Part shown: positions 10,593-20,148 of the stretch, piece after piece
How the letters are laid out: each line of letters opens with the position of its first letter
How positions within the stretch are numbered: position 1 is the first letter of the stretch
DNA from: Prunus persica
Lineage: Eukaryota > Streptophyta > Magnoliopsida > Rosales > Rosaceae
Assembly (NCBI RefSeq): GCF_000346465.2
Contig: NC_034015.1
Span: 14,987,507-15,051,506 of the forward strand
Length of the DNA: 64,000 nucleotides
Direction: 5' to 3'
Made by a program: the position numbers and the translations under genes
The notes under the pieces: model-generated
The model's database searches: none
Seen by the model: only the letters and a program-made list of their open reading frames with translations
What the model was told of the DNA's origin: nothing

Positions 10593-11328
10593 TATATAGA
10601 GTGTTGCTATTTTCACCAACCTGTCATATTTTTCCACCCACCTTATTTTAAAAAATTTAAAGACAAATGTATCCCTATGTAAAATGACTTCTAAAACTCT
10701 AAAAATAAAACAAATTTTAAAAAGAAAATACATTTTTTCTTTTACTCTCCATATTCTTTCCATCTTCCTGACCTCAACAAATTCAGCGAGCATTGATCTA
10801 CCTATCTCAATCCTTTGAAAAGTTTTTTAAAAAAAAATTCAAATCAAATTCTCAACTCCACCTTTAATATTGTGTCAGGGTTGGTAGGTGTTGATAATAG
10901 AGGCTAAATTGTCCTTTAATTTTATTCCATTTTAAAGATTTTTTAGTTTGATTAACCCACATACGGGTTCTTATTCCATATAACATCACTTCAATTAAAA
11001 ATCCATTGTAGTCTTGTTGGTTGTATGTTGTTGTGGTGGTGCTGTCGCGGTCGTAAAGCCACTAGTACTGCTAAGGGCTTGATGAGAATATTAATATGGT
11101 AGGGTAAGGTCGTGATGTTGAAAACACATGAAGAAAATGAAGATTTTTTTTTTTTTGGGTTAAAATTTTTATGTTTTTAACTTGGAGTTGATGGTGCTTG
11201 GTCGAATTAATAATTAAAGGGTATTTTAGGAATAATGGTGGGTGGAAAAGTAGGATTTTAATTTTTCAAATTTACATAGTGGGTGAGAAAATAGGATAGG
11301 TGGGTAGAAATAGTAGCACTCTATATGT
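10593..11328. mobile_element. MITE with long imperfect terminal inverted repeats
   Basis: The left end (TATAGAGTGTTGCTATTTTC...) is mirrored by the right end, whose reverse complement begins ATATAGAGTGCTACTATTTC; similarity extends about 45 bp inward through CCACCCACC-like blocks. It has no coding capacity. It lies wholly inside the hAT-like element, so it inserted later. The target duplication is obscured by TA-rich flanks, so I do not assign a superfamily. Confidence 0.6.
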
Positions 11329-11903
11329 ATAACAAATGTTATATATATACAGAGTGAGCAAATTGTTGACACAAAGACGTTTCTAGTTGTGTTGGTTTGT
11401 AGGGCCTCAATTTTTTTTTCGGGACTCGACTTCAAAACCTGCTTGTGTTAAAGGCTTGTCCGATGTCAACACCAACATTCAATATCCCATCTACTTTCAC
11501 AACCACAAACTGAAATAATAAATATCCGATCACAAGGAATTAGTCAGTAATTATGCTCAGATATTTAATTTCGCAAAAATAATGCATCCAACTAAGTCAA
11601 CCAAAATAATTGCATCGAATTGATGATGTTCTTGGAATATTGATACAAAATAAATTAGGTGTTAAAAAATATTTAATATCTGAGTATGACCTATGATGAC
11701 AAAGACTCATCGTCACAATCATAGTGATTATTCAAAAGGTGTAACATCTCTGACCCAATGTAATCAATTTAATCCAATTTAATTTTTTTGTGAAATTTCA
11801 ATTTTGTCCTTGGGAGTAGGGGTACTTTGATCACTTTAAGAAAAAAAAAAACATTTATTGTATGGCATTAGAGCAACTCCACTGAGCAGCTGAGCCCAAG
11901 GCT

Positions 11904-11917
11904 GGGGGGGGGGGGGG
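11904..11917 (+). repeat. Poly-G tract
   Basis: Fourteen consecutive G residues just inside the left end of the Harbinger element. Such a run is prone to sequencing or assembly length error. Confidence 0.8.
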
Positions 11918-12003
11918 AATTTCGTTCCAGCGGTGAGCCCAAGCTCGGGCTAGGAGTGGATCCCACCAACTCGGGCTGGCCCGAAGGCCAGTTCAGCCCG
12001 AGG

Positions 12004-12899
12004 TGATGCCGTCAGCTAGATAATACCCCGTCTGGTACACTGTATTGTTGACTTGATAGGTGATATTGGGGCCCTGGCCTCTCAATACATCGTTGCAGAG
12101 CGGAGATTGACCCAGCACGTTGATGTCATTTTGGGATCCTGCAACTCCAAAGAAGGCATGTCAAACCCATGTGTTGAAGCCAGCAACGGCTTTAAGGATG
12201 ATATTTTTTTTGGTCTTTTCTATTTCCGTAATCACCTTGCAAGGCAGTTGGGCAATTCTTCCATTGCCAGTGCATGCAGTCGATGCTACCAATCATTCCT
12301 GTAAATCCTCGAGCTTTGACTTTTTGTAGAAGCTGTTGGAGGTCCCTAGGAGTAGTTCTACGCAAGTAGTCCCTAGTGTACAAAGTTTCAACTGCTTGAC
12401 AAAATCTTACGAAAGCCTCCAACATAGTGGACTTCCCCATCTGGGCAATCTCATCCACCTGATCAGCAGATGCTCCATACGCCAATATTCGTATAACAGC
12501 TGTAAGCTTTTGCTCCAGAAGAAGCCCCAAAACCCCAGCAGCATCACACTTTTGAACAAAGTATGCATCATAATTGCAAATATCATGCATGACTTTATTG
12601 AACAAATGAGGTTGCATTCTAAATTGCTTTCGAAAATCAACATCAGAGTACAAAGAAGTTGGGATAAAATAATCTTCTAAAAGATTCTTACCTCGAGAAT
12701 GCCTATGTCTGTCCACATTTCGGCGGCGGCCGACTTGTGAACCACGACGGTGACCTTGGTTCTCTTCATCTTGCAAAGCCACTGCTATGACAACTTGTTC
12801 ATCGACTTGTCTCTGCAACTCATTGATTTTATCTGCTCTACGGTTTCTCTCATTTATTTCTCGCTCTTGTCTCTCCAAGCATCTCCTAAAATCTTCCAT
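12004..12899 (-). pseudogene. PIF/Harbinger transposase (HARBI1/ALP1-like nuclease), broken
   Basis: The minus-strand frame from ATG 12899 runs 235 codons. An N-terminal charged coiled region is followed by a DDE-nuclease core containing LLLEQKLTAVIRILAYG, then IGSIDCMHWQWKNCPTA, which holds the first catalytic Asp. It stops at about 12192 after an A-tract shift. In another frame homology continues through ILKAVAGFNTWV, a stop, HAFFGVAGSQNDINVL (second catalytic Asp) and YQTGYYLADGI, then ends. So there is one frameshift, one nonsense codon and a missing C-terminal third. Related domesticated proteins (ALP1, HARBI1) are longer and intact, so this is not a domesticated gene. Confidence 0.88.
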
Positions 12900-13039
12900 T
12901 GAGAATTAATGGAGTATGAATTCTAAACTCTGAGAAATGAAAATATAGAAAGATGTGGTGTGAGAGGTATGAGCTGAGCCTCTGGTTTTATAGAAAATTT
13001 TAGCAAGATAGACATGCCACGTGGCTTGATTTGATTGGA

Positions 13040-13230
13040 TGAAAATCTTATCTGAAATTTGAAATTCATCCGAAATTTAAACCCAAATTTGTATTTTGAA
13101 ATTCATCCGAAATTTGAACCCAATTTTATCTGAAATTTGAATTTTGAAATTCATCTGAAATTTGAACCCAAAAATTTATCTGAATTTTGAATTTTGAAAT
13201 TCATCCGAAATTTGAATCCAAAAATCTTAT
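13040..13230. repeat. Degenerate tandem repeat inside the Harbinger element
   Basis: Several units of about 45-50 bp, each containing a variant of TTGAAATTCATCCGAAATTT followed by GAACCCA, make up this non-coding side of the transposon upstream of its transposase. Units differ by small indels. Confidence 0.7.
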
Positions 13231-13404
13231 CCGGAAATTTTATCCAATTATGAATAGTCTTGACACGTAGGAACCCGGAAATCTTATCCGAAAATATTAT
13301 CCAAATTAATTATTTTCATTAAAAAATTTGTGAAAAAAATAAAAAAATGAATAGTAATTGCTCTTAGCCATGGCAATGGGTGGAAACACAAAATACTATT
13401 TGCA

Positions 13405-13440
13405 AGGGCAACCACTATTCACGTGAATAGTGGCTGCCCT
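13405..13440. repeat. 36-bp near-perfect palindrome centred on CACGTG
   Basis: The arms AGGGCAACCACTATTCACG and its mirror differ at one position pair. The centre reads TTCACGTGAA, a G-box core. It lies about 45 bp inside the right end of the Harbinger element, so it is probably a subterminal transposase site or MITE-forming structure rather than a host regulatory element. Confidence 0.75.
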
Positions 13441-13598
13441 AGCTCCCCCTTTACCATGGCTAAGGGCAAATGGGTGGAGTTGCTCTTACATAATGATGTA
13501 AGTTTGTGTTAACTTATGTGAGGCCCTAATTTAAAGTTTGCACAGGGCCTTCAAAATCTCAAGACCGGCCCTCTCCCACATGAATAAATTATTTCCCT

Positions 13599-13740
13599 GT
13601 GAGAATGTGAAGGTAAAAAAATCTCATATTAGAAAATTGAAAAACCTAACAAAGGCTTATAAAGAGTTAAACTACTCTTTTCATTGCCAATTTATTTTGA
13701 AATAGAATCTCAATTTTTTTCATGATATCAAAGCGACTTA
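13599..13740 (+). mobile_element. TRIM retrotransposon remnant, copy 1 (LTR plus PBS)
   Basis: A 124-bp LTR-like segment starting TGTGAGAATGTG at 13599 and ending near TTTTTTTCA at 13722. It is followed directly by TGATATCAAAGC, a degenerate primer-binding site for initiator tRNA-Met (canonical TGGTATCAGAGC). The same arrangement occurs at 30390-30632. Such short LTRs without coding DNA fit terminal-repeat retrotransposons in miniature. Confidence 0.55.
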
Positions 13741-14181
13741 ACCCACATGTAAAAGCCCAAAGAGACACGTGAATGGTTGTACCCTTTTATCATCATGACA
13801 TTAGTCAGTCTCCACTCACCACCTACTCTTCAAAGAGACGATCCTTGTTTGATACGATGAGAACACATTCCTGATGTTAGATAGTAATAATAATATAAAT
13901 AAAATACATTATTGATGTGATGAGGCCAAATAATTTATTTATAAATTTTTAAAAGAAAATTAGGTTTGGATCCTATTGGATGTTTGTTTTTGGGATAAAT
14001 TTTATATGGTTTGGTTGGGCCCATCTCTTCAATCGCCATAAAATAAAGTCATATATCGTTGCTTGAATATTTTTGACCTCATATTAGGAGCAGTTTGAAA
14101 TCATTGAAAATAGCAGTGGCCCCTTGTCACCAACTCTTCAATCAGACATTTGTTAAAGTAATGAAAAAGTCATAATAATTT
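13741..14181. other. Promoter-side spacer of acyltransferase C
   Basis: The first part (to about 13810) is probably internal TRIM sequence. The remainder is AT-rich with no coding potential and leads to the promoter of copy C. Confidence 0.45.
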
Positions 14182-14188
14182 TATATAA
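14182..14188 (+). promoter_or_regulatory. Putative TATA box of acyltransferase C
   Basis: TATATAAA-like sequence (TTATATAAAG) about 85 bp upstream of the ATG at 14271, in the same relative place as the TATA box of copy B. Confidence 0.42.
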
Positions 14189-14270
14189 AGAAAATCACGT
14201 TTAGCTATTTATCACCATCAGATTCACCAGCTTAAACATTTAAACTCTGTGCTGTCCAAATTGGGGAAAA

Positions 14271-15653
14271 ATGACTCAGATTCGGCATATCTCCACAAGT
14301 ACCATCCAACCAACAATTGAGAATGATCACTTAGCTCGTAGAATTCAGTTAACTCCATGTGATCTGCAGCTCATCCAAATCTATTACAACCAAAAGGGAC
14401 TTCTCTTCCACAAACCAGCAGATCAAGAACAGAGCAACAACTTGGTACAACACCTAAAAGCCTCCCTTTCCCGCACCTTGGACATCTTCTACCCACTTGC
14501 TGGCCGCCTAGCCCCGATCGAAAATGAAGATAACAACACCACATGTTTTTTCATCAACTGTAATGGCGCCGGAGCCCAGTTTGTCCACGCAACTGCTGAC
14601 TGTGTCAAAGTGGCCGATATCCTTGGGCCTCTTTGCATTCCTGATGAAATTGTGTACCACCTCTTTCCCTTGAATGCAGTTCGGAACTATGAAGGCATTT
14701 CGAAACCATTGCTTGCGGTGCAAGTAACTGAACTGGTTGATGGCATCTTTATCGGTTGCAGCATAAACCACGCGGTTGTGGATGGTACTTCTTTCTGGCA
14801 TTTCTTCAATACTTGGTCTGAAATCTCTAGTGCTGGCTGTAATAACATTTCTCAACCTCCTCCCTTTTTTGGTCGCCAATTTCTTGACAGCGTAATTGAT
14901 CTCCCAGTTCAGTTACCCTTCTCCTATGGTGAAATTACAAGGAAGCTTGTTAGGAGGTCTTCAGAGTCATTACAAAGGGTACTCTTTCATTTTTCAAAAC
15001 AAAAGGTAGCAGAGCTCAAATCCAAGGCCAATGCTGAGATTGGCATCAATAACATCTCATCCCTCCAAGCCCTCATGGCTCATCTATGGCGGGCTGCAAC
15101 CCGTAGTAGAAATCTCAACCCTGATCAAGAGATTATTTATCGGGTTATGGTGGGATTGAGACAAAGATTGAAGCCACCATTGCCAGAAGAATACCTCGGG
15201 AATGCGGTTAAAGCGGTTCTTGTCAAGTCCACTGCTGGAGAGCTTCTACATCATGGACTAGGCTGGGCGGCTTTGCAAATAAAAGAACAGATTGCTTCCC
15301 TAACAGCTGACGAAGCGAGGAAGTCCTTGGAGGAATGGGTGAAAACCCCAATATTTGTTTCAAATATAAGTAATATTTCAACAAGTTCTGCATTGCTTAC
15401 AGGAAGCTCGCCGCGGTTTAACGTATTTGGGAATGATTTTGGGTGGGGGAGGCCACTTGCTGTGCGAAGCGGAGCGGCAGACAAAACAAATGGGAGGCTA
15501 ACAGTGTTTCCTGGGGCTGAAGAAGGAAGTATTGATGTTGAAGCTTGCCTTTTTCCAGAGGCTCTACAAGCTATGAAGGACGACAAAGAGTTTATGGAGG
15601 TCATGCTACATCAGGGCCGGTCTATTGATTTTGAAGGCCCGAGGCAAAAATAA
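14271..15653 (+). CDS. BAHD acyltransferase C, intact with novel C-terminus
   Basis: A 460-residue intronless protein. HXXXD is HAVVD at 167-171 and DFGWG is at 389-393. Two array-conserved positions differ: the LTPWDL block reads LTPCDL, and the following D-Y-IQKG is YYNQKG. The protein is about ten residues longer than its sisters. The normal family end (EFMEVML) is followed by HQGRSIDFEGPRQK, encoded by DNA matching the terminus of the hAT-like element at 10502-13573 (see 15612-15650). Both active-site motifs are intact and no internal lesion is seen, so activity is plausible. Of the plus-strand MTQI group (C-F) this copy has the most departures from the shared blocks. Confidence 0.9.
   Translation: MTQIRHISTSTIQPTIENDHLARRIQLTPCDLQLIQIYYNQKGLLFHKPADQEQSNNLVQHLKASLSRTLDIFYPLAGRLAPIENEDNNTTCFFINCNGAGAQFVHATADCVKVADILGPLCIPDEIVYHLFPLNAVRNYEGISKPLLAVQVTELVDGIFIGCSINHAVVDGTSFWHFFNTWSEISSAGCNNISQPPPFFGRQFLDSVIDLPVQLPFSYGEITRKLVRRSSESLQRVLFHFSKQKVAELKSKANAEIGINNISSLQALMAHLWRAATRSRNLNPDQEIIYRVMVGLRQRLKPPLPEEYLGNAVKAVLVKSTAGELLHHGLGWAALQIKEQIASLTADEARKSLEEWVKTPIFVSNISNISTSSALLTGSSPRFNVFGNDFGWGRPLAVRSGAADKTNGRLTVFPGAEEGSIDVEACLFPEALQAMKDDKEFMEVMLHQGRSIDFEGPRQK
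15612..15650 (+). mobile_element. hAT-terminus fragment forming the 3' end of gene C
   Basis: CAGGGCCGGTCTATTGATTTTGAAGGCCC closely matches the reverse complement of the right end of the nearby hAT-like element (13544-13573, GGGCCGGTCTTGAGATTTTGAAGGCCC). It lies across the position of the ancestral stop codon and supplies 14 new codons and a TAA. No partner terminus is recognisable downstream, so it is a remnant. Confidence 0.65.
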
Positions 15654-15661
15654 AAGTATAA

Positions 15662-16014
15662 AAGTTGAGTTTATTGATTAAAGTTGTCAGTATTTCTATT
15701 TGTGTTTATTAATTTACATTAATTTCATATGAATTTGTTATTATATTTGATTATTACAATTCTATTGAGAATTATTATTATCTTTAAATTCATATTTCCG
15801 ATGGCTGATAACCAACATAGCCAAGGGCTTACTAAAAGCAACAAAAACAAAGCCTTCAATTTGAGCTAAAAAAATCAACAATCTTCGTACCGGCACAAAT
15901 TTTACAGAGCCAACAAAGTGTCCAAGGGCAGCTCACAGAAAGTAGACATTGATCAAGTCCGGCAATACTCGAACTTGCAACAAGAAGTACTTTGACCAGA
16001 ATAATATGATTGTG
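15662..16014 (+). repeat. Duplicated 3'-flank block, copy 1 (partner 25025-25280)
   Basis: Two stretches match the region upstream of acyltransferase E in the same order. One contains GTTGTCAGTATTTCTATTTG and ATTACAATTCTATTGAGAAT. The other contains CGTACCGGCACAAATTTTAC and AAGGGCAGCTCACAGAAAGT. It documents a duplication covering the 3' side of copy C. Confidence 0.8.
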
Positions 16015-16240
16015 TCCTACAAAATCAATGAACATGTACTAAAATTTCAATAATTCAATTGAGTGGTCAAATGATATCGGATTCAAATGATTTTTTGTAG
16101 AGATAATTTTTGAATGAATATCTACAAAATAGATTGTTAGGATTAGTGAAATACATACAGAGTGGGCTCTATAAAAATATCCCTCAAATAAACATATTAA
16201 AAAAAAGCCTAATCTCATGAGATTAAAATAAAATATAAAA
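16015..16240 (+). repeat. Dispersed repeat, copy 1 (partner in CLF intron, 42418-42640)
   Basis: About 200 bp starting GTGTCCTACAAAATCAATGA matches 42421 onward in the same orientation, including AATTGAGTGGTCAAATGATA and GATTAGTGAAATACA. No coding sequence; likely a transposon relic of unknown class. Confidence 0.75.
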
Positions 16241-16640
16241 AAACCTAATCTCATGAGATTCGGGTTCGCTCGAGCATCGCAATGGTGTAGGTAAGGTTAG
16301 GTGGTGGGATGCAGTGAGCTGATCTGTTTGGGACTTGAGGTGAATTAATCAACATTATTTTTTTCAATGCATTCAGTGATGCAGCTCATCATTTGGGACA
16401 ATGCCCCAGTAGTCAATAGATTATCTCGCTGGTTTATATATTTTTCTATACTACTGTTTATTATATTATTATTATGTTTTTAAAAAACACTCATGCTTAT
16501 CATGGCCTTTTAGAAAAAAAAACACCCATCCTACTTAAAATAAATTTTGTGCGTATCTGCTATTGATTTTATGCGTTAAGCCATGAGCCAGTTTGAGTAA
16601 ATGGAAATGCCATAGCCTCTCAAAAATGGTTCAACCAAGA
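16240..16640 (+). repeat. Duplicated promoter block, copy 1
   Basis: The segment from CTAATCTCATGAGATTCGGG through CAGTGAGCTGATCTG, ATTATCTCGCTGG and GCGTATCTGCTATTGATTTTATG to GAAATGCCATAGCC also occurs at 19670-20055 and 27315-27660. The other two copies sit directly upstream of acyltransferases D and F. This one has lost its gene and runs into retrotransposon DNA. Confidence 0.88.
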
Positions 16641-17224
16641 TTGAATCCAACTTAGTGACGTAGTGTGATGGATGATGGGTGAAGTGAGGACGTTCAGCAT
16701 GTGTGTGAAGATTAGGGCAAACGGTAAATATACGGAAGACGATATATACGCGGTTCACCCTTAATGAATGGGCTACGTCCCGGAGAAGTATATTTTCATT
16801 ATGATAATAATGTGTATTTACATTTGTACATGGAGTTAGACCCACAGATAAATATAACAAGTGAGAAGCCCAGCCCAGTGATCCCTTCCTAAGTGGAGAG
16901 TGGTCTCATTTTATAGATGAGGGGCACTTCTTGTAGTCTCTCAATGTGGGACTCCTTGCCTTGCTTGGAGTTGTGACTTATGATAAAGCTTCTTTGGCTA
17001 AGGTGATGACCTCTCAAAGCATGGCACGTTGATGATCTAGCCTAACCAGTTGCTCGGTTAGTCACGGTACAAACAGTAGTCCCCCAAGTTCGTGAGTAAG
17101 AATGTACTTCTTAGTTGGGGACTTGTAATTTTAAGTGCACTAGCCGAGTAACACCACAGCTCATCTTTCAAGCTGTATAGTGCATTACCCATAGTCCTCC
17201 AAGTCCCTGGGTAAGTCCTTACTG
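16641..17224 (-). mobile_element. LTR-retrotransposon-like fragment
   Basis: A less AT-rich stretch containing GCGGTTCACCCTTAATGAATGGGCTACGTCC and runs such as AGTAGTCCCCCAAGTTCG, wording I associate with plant LTR regions. It leads directly into the minisatellite at 17225. No terminal duplication or coding domain is visible, so the call is tentative and the strand is a guess. Confidence 0.35.
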
Positions 17225-17614
17225 TGTTATGTAAGGGTACCGAAGGGCATGAAGGGCAGAGGGTGATGGGGGGTGTTGAAGGTACAAGACTTGCATGTTG
17301 CAAGATAATGTGCTCATGCATTGGGGTGCTGAAGGCAATGGAGGTTGCCGAAGGCACAAAACTTACATGTTGCAAGGCAATGTGCTTAGGTACGGGGGTG
17401 TCGAAGGCACAAATCTTGTATGTCGCAGGGCAATATGCCTAGGCACGATGATGTCGAAGGCAAAGGGGATGCCGAAGGCACAAAGCTTGCATGTTGCATG
17501 ACAATGTGCTTAGGCACGGGGGTGCTGAAGGCAAGGGATGCAAAAGGCACAAGACTTGCATGTTGCAAAGGCGATGTACCTAGGTACGAGGGTGCCGAAG
17601 GCAAAGGGGATGCC
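17225..17614 (+). repeat. Minisatellite with GGTGCCGAAGGCA core
   Basis: About six degenerate units of 60-75 bp, each containing variants of GGTGCCGAAGGCACAA, ACTTGCATGTTGCAAGGCAA and TGTGCTTAGGCACG. The array creates long spurious frames on both strands. It ends exactly where acyltransferase homology begins (GATGCCGAAGACAGC). Confidence 0.85.
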
Positions 17615-17876
17615 GAAGACAGCAATGTCAGCTTGGTACAACGCCTAAAATACTCTCTTTCCCACACCTTGAACATCTTTTACCCGCTTGCTGGCCGCCT
17701 GGTTGTATCTGAAAATGCTGAAGATAGCATTGTTTCTATTTGCATCAAGTGTAACGGTGCAGGAGCTGAGTTTGTCCATGCAGCTACTAACGGCGTCAAC
17801 GTGGCTGATATCCTTAACCCTTACATTCCTCATCACGTTGTCTTCAACCTCTTTTCCTTAAATGAAGTTTGGAACC
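17615..17876 (+). pseudogene. BAHD acyltransferase fragment (N-terminal domain piece)
   Basis: 262 bp corresponds to 20308-20569 inside acyltransferase D, with roughly a dozen differences by eye, so it is a recent copy. It encodes EDSNVSLVQRLKYSLSHTLN through VFNLFSLNEV and is open throughout, but has neither start codon nor HXXXD or DFGWG motif. Both borders are abrupt: a minisatellite on the left and LINE DNA on the right. It is non-functional as an enzyme. Confidence 0.9.
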
Positions 17877-17889
17877 AAGAATACGAAGT

Positions 17890-18905
17890 GCTTTCTGGAG
17901 AAAAGTTTGGTCCCAAGAGGTACCACAAAAACTCTTATATTTTAATTGGAAATCTATTAAAAATTATCTTCCTTGTAGACCTAATTTGTTATAAAGAAAA
18001 ATAATTTCTGATGACTCTTGCCCCATTTGTAATGTGAATTCTGAGAGTGTAATTCATGCTTTGTGGAGTTGTCCCAATGCCTAAAAAGTTTGAAAAAAAG
18101 TGCTGTTCATGAAGGTTTTTACAGGGTTACACTTTTCCAATTATAGGGATTCGTTTGAAATTGCCACTATGTATCTTTCGAAGTATGAAATGCGCTTGTT
18201 TTTATATATCTGCTGGAATTTATGGCAAAACAAAAATAAAGTTGTGTTATTGAAGGTCGTTCTAGTGCACAAGATGTGATGTTCAATAGAGCTTATTACT
18301 TGGCTGATGAATATGGAAGTCTTGTGAAAGGGGAACCTAAATTAATTGTAGAGAAACCAACCAAATGGTCTCCTCCTCCTGTTGGTAAATATAAACTGAA
18401 GCTGATGCTGTTTTTATTCCCAAAACAGGTGTGGGTGGAATTGGTGATGTTGTTAGAAATGATAAAGGGGAAGTGATTGCGGCTATGGCCTTTCCTCTTG
18501 CCACTGCCACCTCATCTAAACATGCAGAGATCATGGCGCTTCATTTCAGGATGAAATTTGCTCGGGATGCTGGCTTTTCTTCTATTTTAATTGAGTCTGA
18601 TTCACAAGGGGTGGTAAATGATGTAAAGAAGGATGAGGAAGAGTCGTGGGCATCAGATGGGCATCTTATTGATGATATTAAGAGGAGTCTGCAACACTTT
18701 GAAGAAGTTACTATCTCTTTTAGTCCAAGAGGGTGTAACCAAGTAGCTCATTTTCTAGCTAGGCATACACTTAATTGTAATACTATGGTAACTTGGATTG
18801 AAGAGGTTCCCTTCTCGCTGGAATCAATTGTAAAAGTTGACATTGTTGTATACTCTTAATTGTTATCAATGAGTTCTTCTTTCGCCAAAAAATGAAAAAG
18901 AAAAA
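17890..18905 (+). mobile_element. L1-type LINE 3' fragment (zf-RVT and RNase H)
   Basis: The first part encodes, with stops, a zinc-binding reverse-transcriptase tail: WKSIKNYLPCRPNLL, then SDDSCPICNVNSESVIHALW with its C..C...H spacing. From about 18380 an RNase H domain follows, with the AEIMAL glutamate and the IESDSQ aspartate present. The final active-site aspartate of the N..AD.LA motif is replaced by His (NQVAHFLAR). It ends with an A-rich tail near 18885-18905. The frame is interrupted before 18431, so this copy is dead. Confidence 0.8.
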
Positions 18906-18907
18906 GT

Positions 18908-19335
18908 GAACCCAAGTGAACTTCTGACTAACTAAACAATTCAGCATGTCATGTCAGCATTATATACACGTCTTTTGCCAATCAGAAATACCAGTTGCTT
19001 TCACATGTGGTGGATAGTTGGCATCGCAGTTGTGGTGCTGAACAGAAAGCGAAATAATTGTACTACTGAATTATTATGCACGTACTCTACTTCCTTTATT
19101 TGCTTATAAGTAACATGCAACCACAAAGTTCTGAGCAGAGCACTCAAGTCCTGCCCTGTTCAAAGAGGGAAAAAAAGGTTTGTGTTTAAGAAACACTCGT
19201 GCTTATCTTGTTATATCATTCATCTTAAGCAAAGCTGCCGTCCCGCGGCGAATCCGGCGATGTCGCGACTTCTTGTTTGTAGAGTTTGATTTTAGGGTTT
19301 TTGTATTTTTAGGCTGTTCGTTATTTTGGGCCTAC
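18908..19335 (+). repeat. Duplicated block Y, copy 1 (partner 30790-31340)
   Basis: Starts GTGAACCCAAGTGAACTTCTGACTAACT and continues through CATTATATACACGTCTTTTG, GCACGTACTCTACTTCC and GGTTTTTGTATTTTTAGGCT. The partner has the same order with an extra inserted stretch near 31070-31190. It belongs to the same series of duplications as the acyltransferase genes. Confidence 0.85.
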
Positions 19336-19336
19336 A

Positions 19337-19445
19337 TTTTTGTATCTTTTGTCTAATTTTGCTTTATATTTACTTTTTGATGAATTAATATCTAAAATGG
19401 CTCATGCTACTTTATGGCTGCTTTTGGTGGGGTAATGACAACGTT
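19337..19445 (+). repeat. Short duplicated segment (partner 22017-22115)
   Basis: About 100 bp around TTTGATGAATTAATATCTAA and GGCTCATGCTACTT also appears 3' of acyltransferase D. The second copy therefore marks another breakpoint of array duplication. Confidence 0.75.
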
Positions 19446-19669
19446 TTGTTAATGTAGCATTGGGATAGAAGGCATTAAAGTTTATTAACAACGTTTTGTT
19501 TTTGGCTTGTAATAAATTTCATGCATTTGAAATAGCTAAAGTTCTTTGGTTTTTAATAAGTTCTACGTACGTAAATTGGAATAGTGATGTAAGTTGCTTG
19601 AAATCCCTCATCTTAATAAGTAGAAACTTCACCACTCTCAGATCATAATAAAATAAAATACAAAAAAGC

Positions 19670-20085
19670 CTAATCTCATGAGATTCGGGTTCGCTCGAGC
19701 ATCGCAATGGTGCAGGTAAGGTTAGGTGGAGGGATGCAGTGAGCTCATGATCTGTCTGGGACTTGAGGTGAATTAATCAACATTTTTTTTTTCAATGCAT
19801 TCAGTGATGCAGCAAATCATTTGGAACCATGCCCTAGTAGTTAATAGATTATCTCGCTGGTTTATATATTTTTCTTTACTACTGTTTATTATATTATTAT
19901 TATGTTTATAAAATTTAAAAAAAAAAACACCCATGCTTATCATGGCCTGTTAAAAAAAACACCCATCCTACTTAAAATAAATTATGTGCGTATCTGCTAT
20001 TGATTTTATAGGTTGAGCCATGAGCCAGTTTGAGCATAATGGAAATGCCATAGCCTTTTATAAATTATAATGAGTACCATGCACA
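19670..20085 (+). repeat. Duplicated promoter block, copy 2 (upstream of D)
   Basis: Same sequence order as 16240-16640 and 27315-27690, ending about 65-95 bp before the ATG of acyltransferase D. As the sequence shared by the promoters of D and F, it is the best candidate for common regulation of these paralogues. Confidence 0.88.
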
Positions 20086-20148
20086 GTGAAAATATGGTGT
20101 AGCTTTCTATATAACTTTGTTCCATTATCTTCAATCAATCGGGGAAAA

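Larger units (their letters stand above)
11871..13485 (-). mobile_element. PIF/Harbinger transposon, defective
   Basis: The ends are perfect 12-bp inverted repeats, GAGCAACTCCAC at 11871 and its reverse complement ending at 13485. They are flanked by TTA at 11868-11870 and 13486-13488, the 3-bp TTA duplication typical of PIF/Harbinger. Total length is 1615 bp. A transposase relic (12004-12899) lies inside on the minus strand. A degenerate tandem repeat (about 13040-13230) and a long palindrome (13405-13440) occupy the 5' side of that gene. It is nested in the hAT-like element. Confidence 0.85.
10502..13573. mobile_element. Non-autonomous hAT-like element (host of nested insertions)
   Basis: The termini are inverted: left CAGGGGTGGTCTTAAG, right reverse complement GAGGGCCGGTCTTGAG (12 of 16 identical). 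They are flanked by an 8-bp duplication, CCCCACAT at 10494-10501 and TCCCACAT at 13574-13581 (one mismatch). An 8-bp duplication and CAGGG-type ends are hallmarks of hAT transposons. No hAT transposase is present. Two other elements (10593-11328 and 11871-13485) have inserted into it, leaving about 1 kb of its own DNA. It sits in the spacer between acyltransferases B and C. Confidence 0.72.

Noticed and set aside
12053..12680. Plus-strand frames opposite the Harbinger transposase
   Set aside because: The minus strand carries the clear DDE-nuclease homology; the plus frames have no domain.
17058..17676. Frames of about 70-105 codons on both strands across the minisatellite
   Set aside because: They come from a repeat unit lacking stops and have no homology beyond the repeat.
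20086..20148. Upstream ATG adding 21 residues to acyltransferase D
   Set aside because: None of the sister copies has such an extension, and a TATA-like sequence lies within it.
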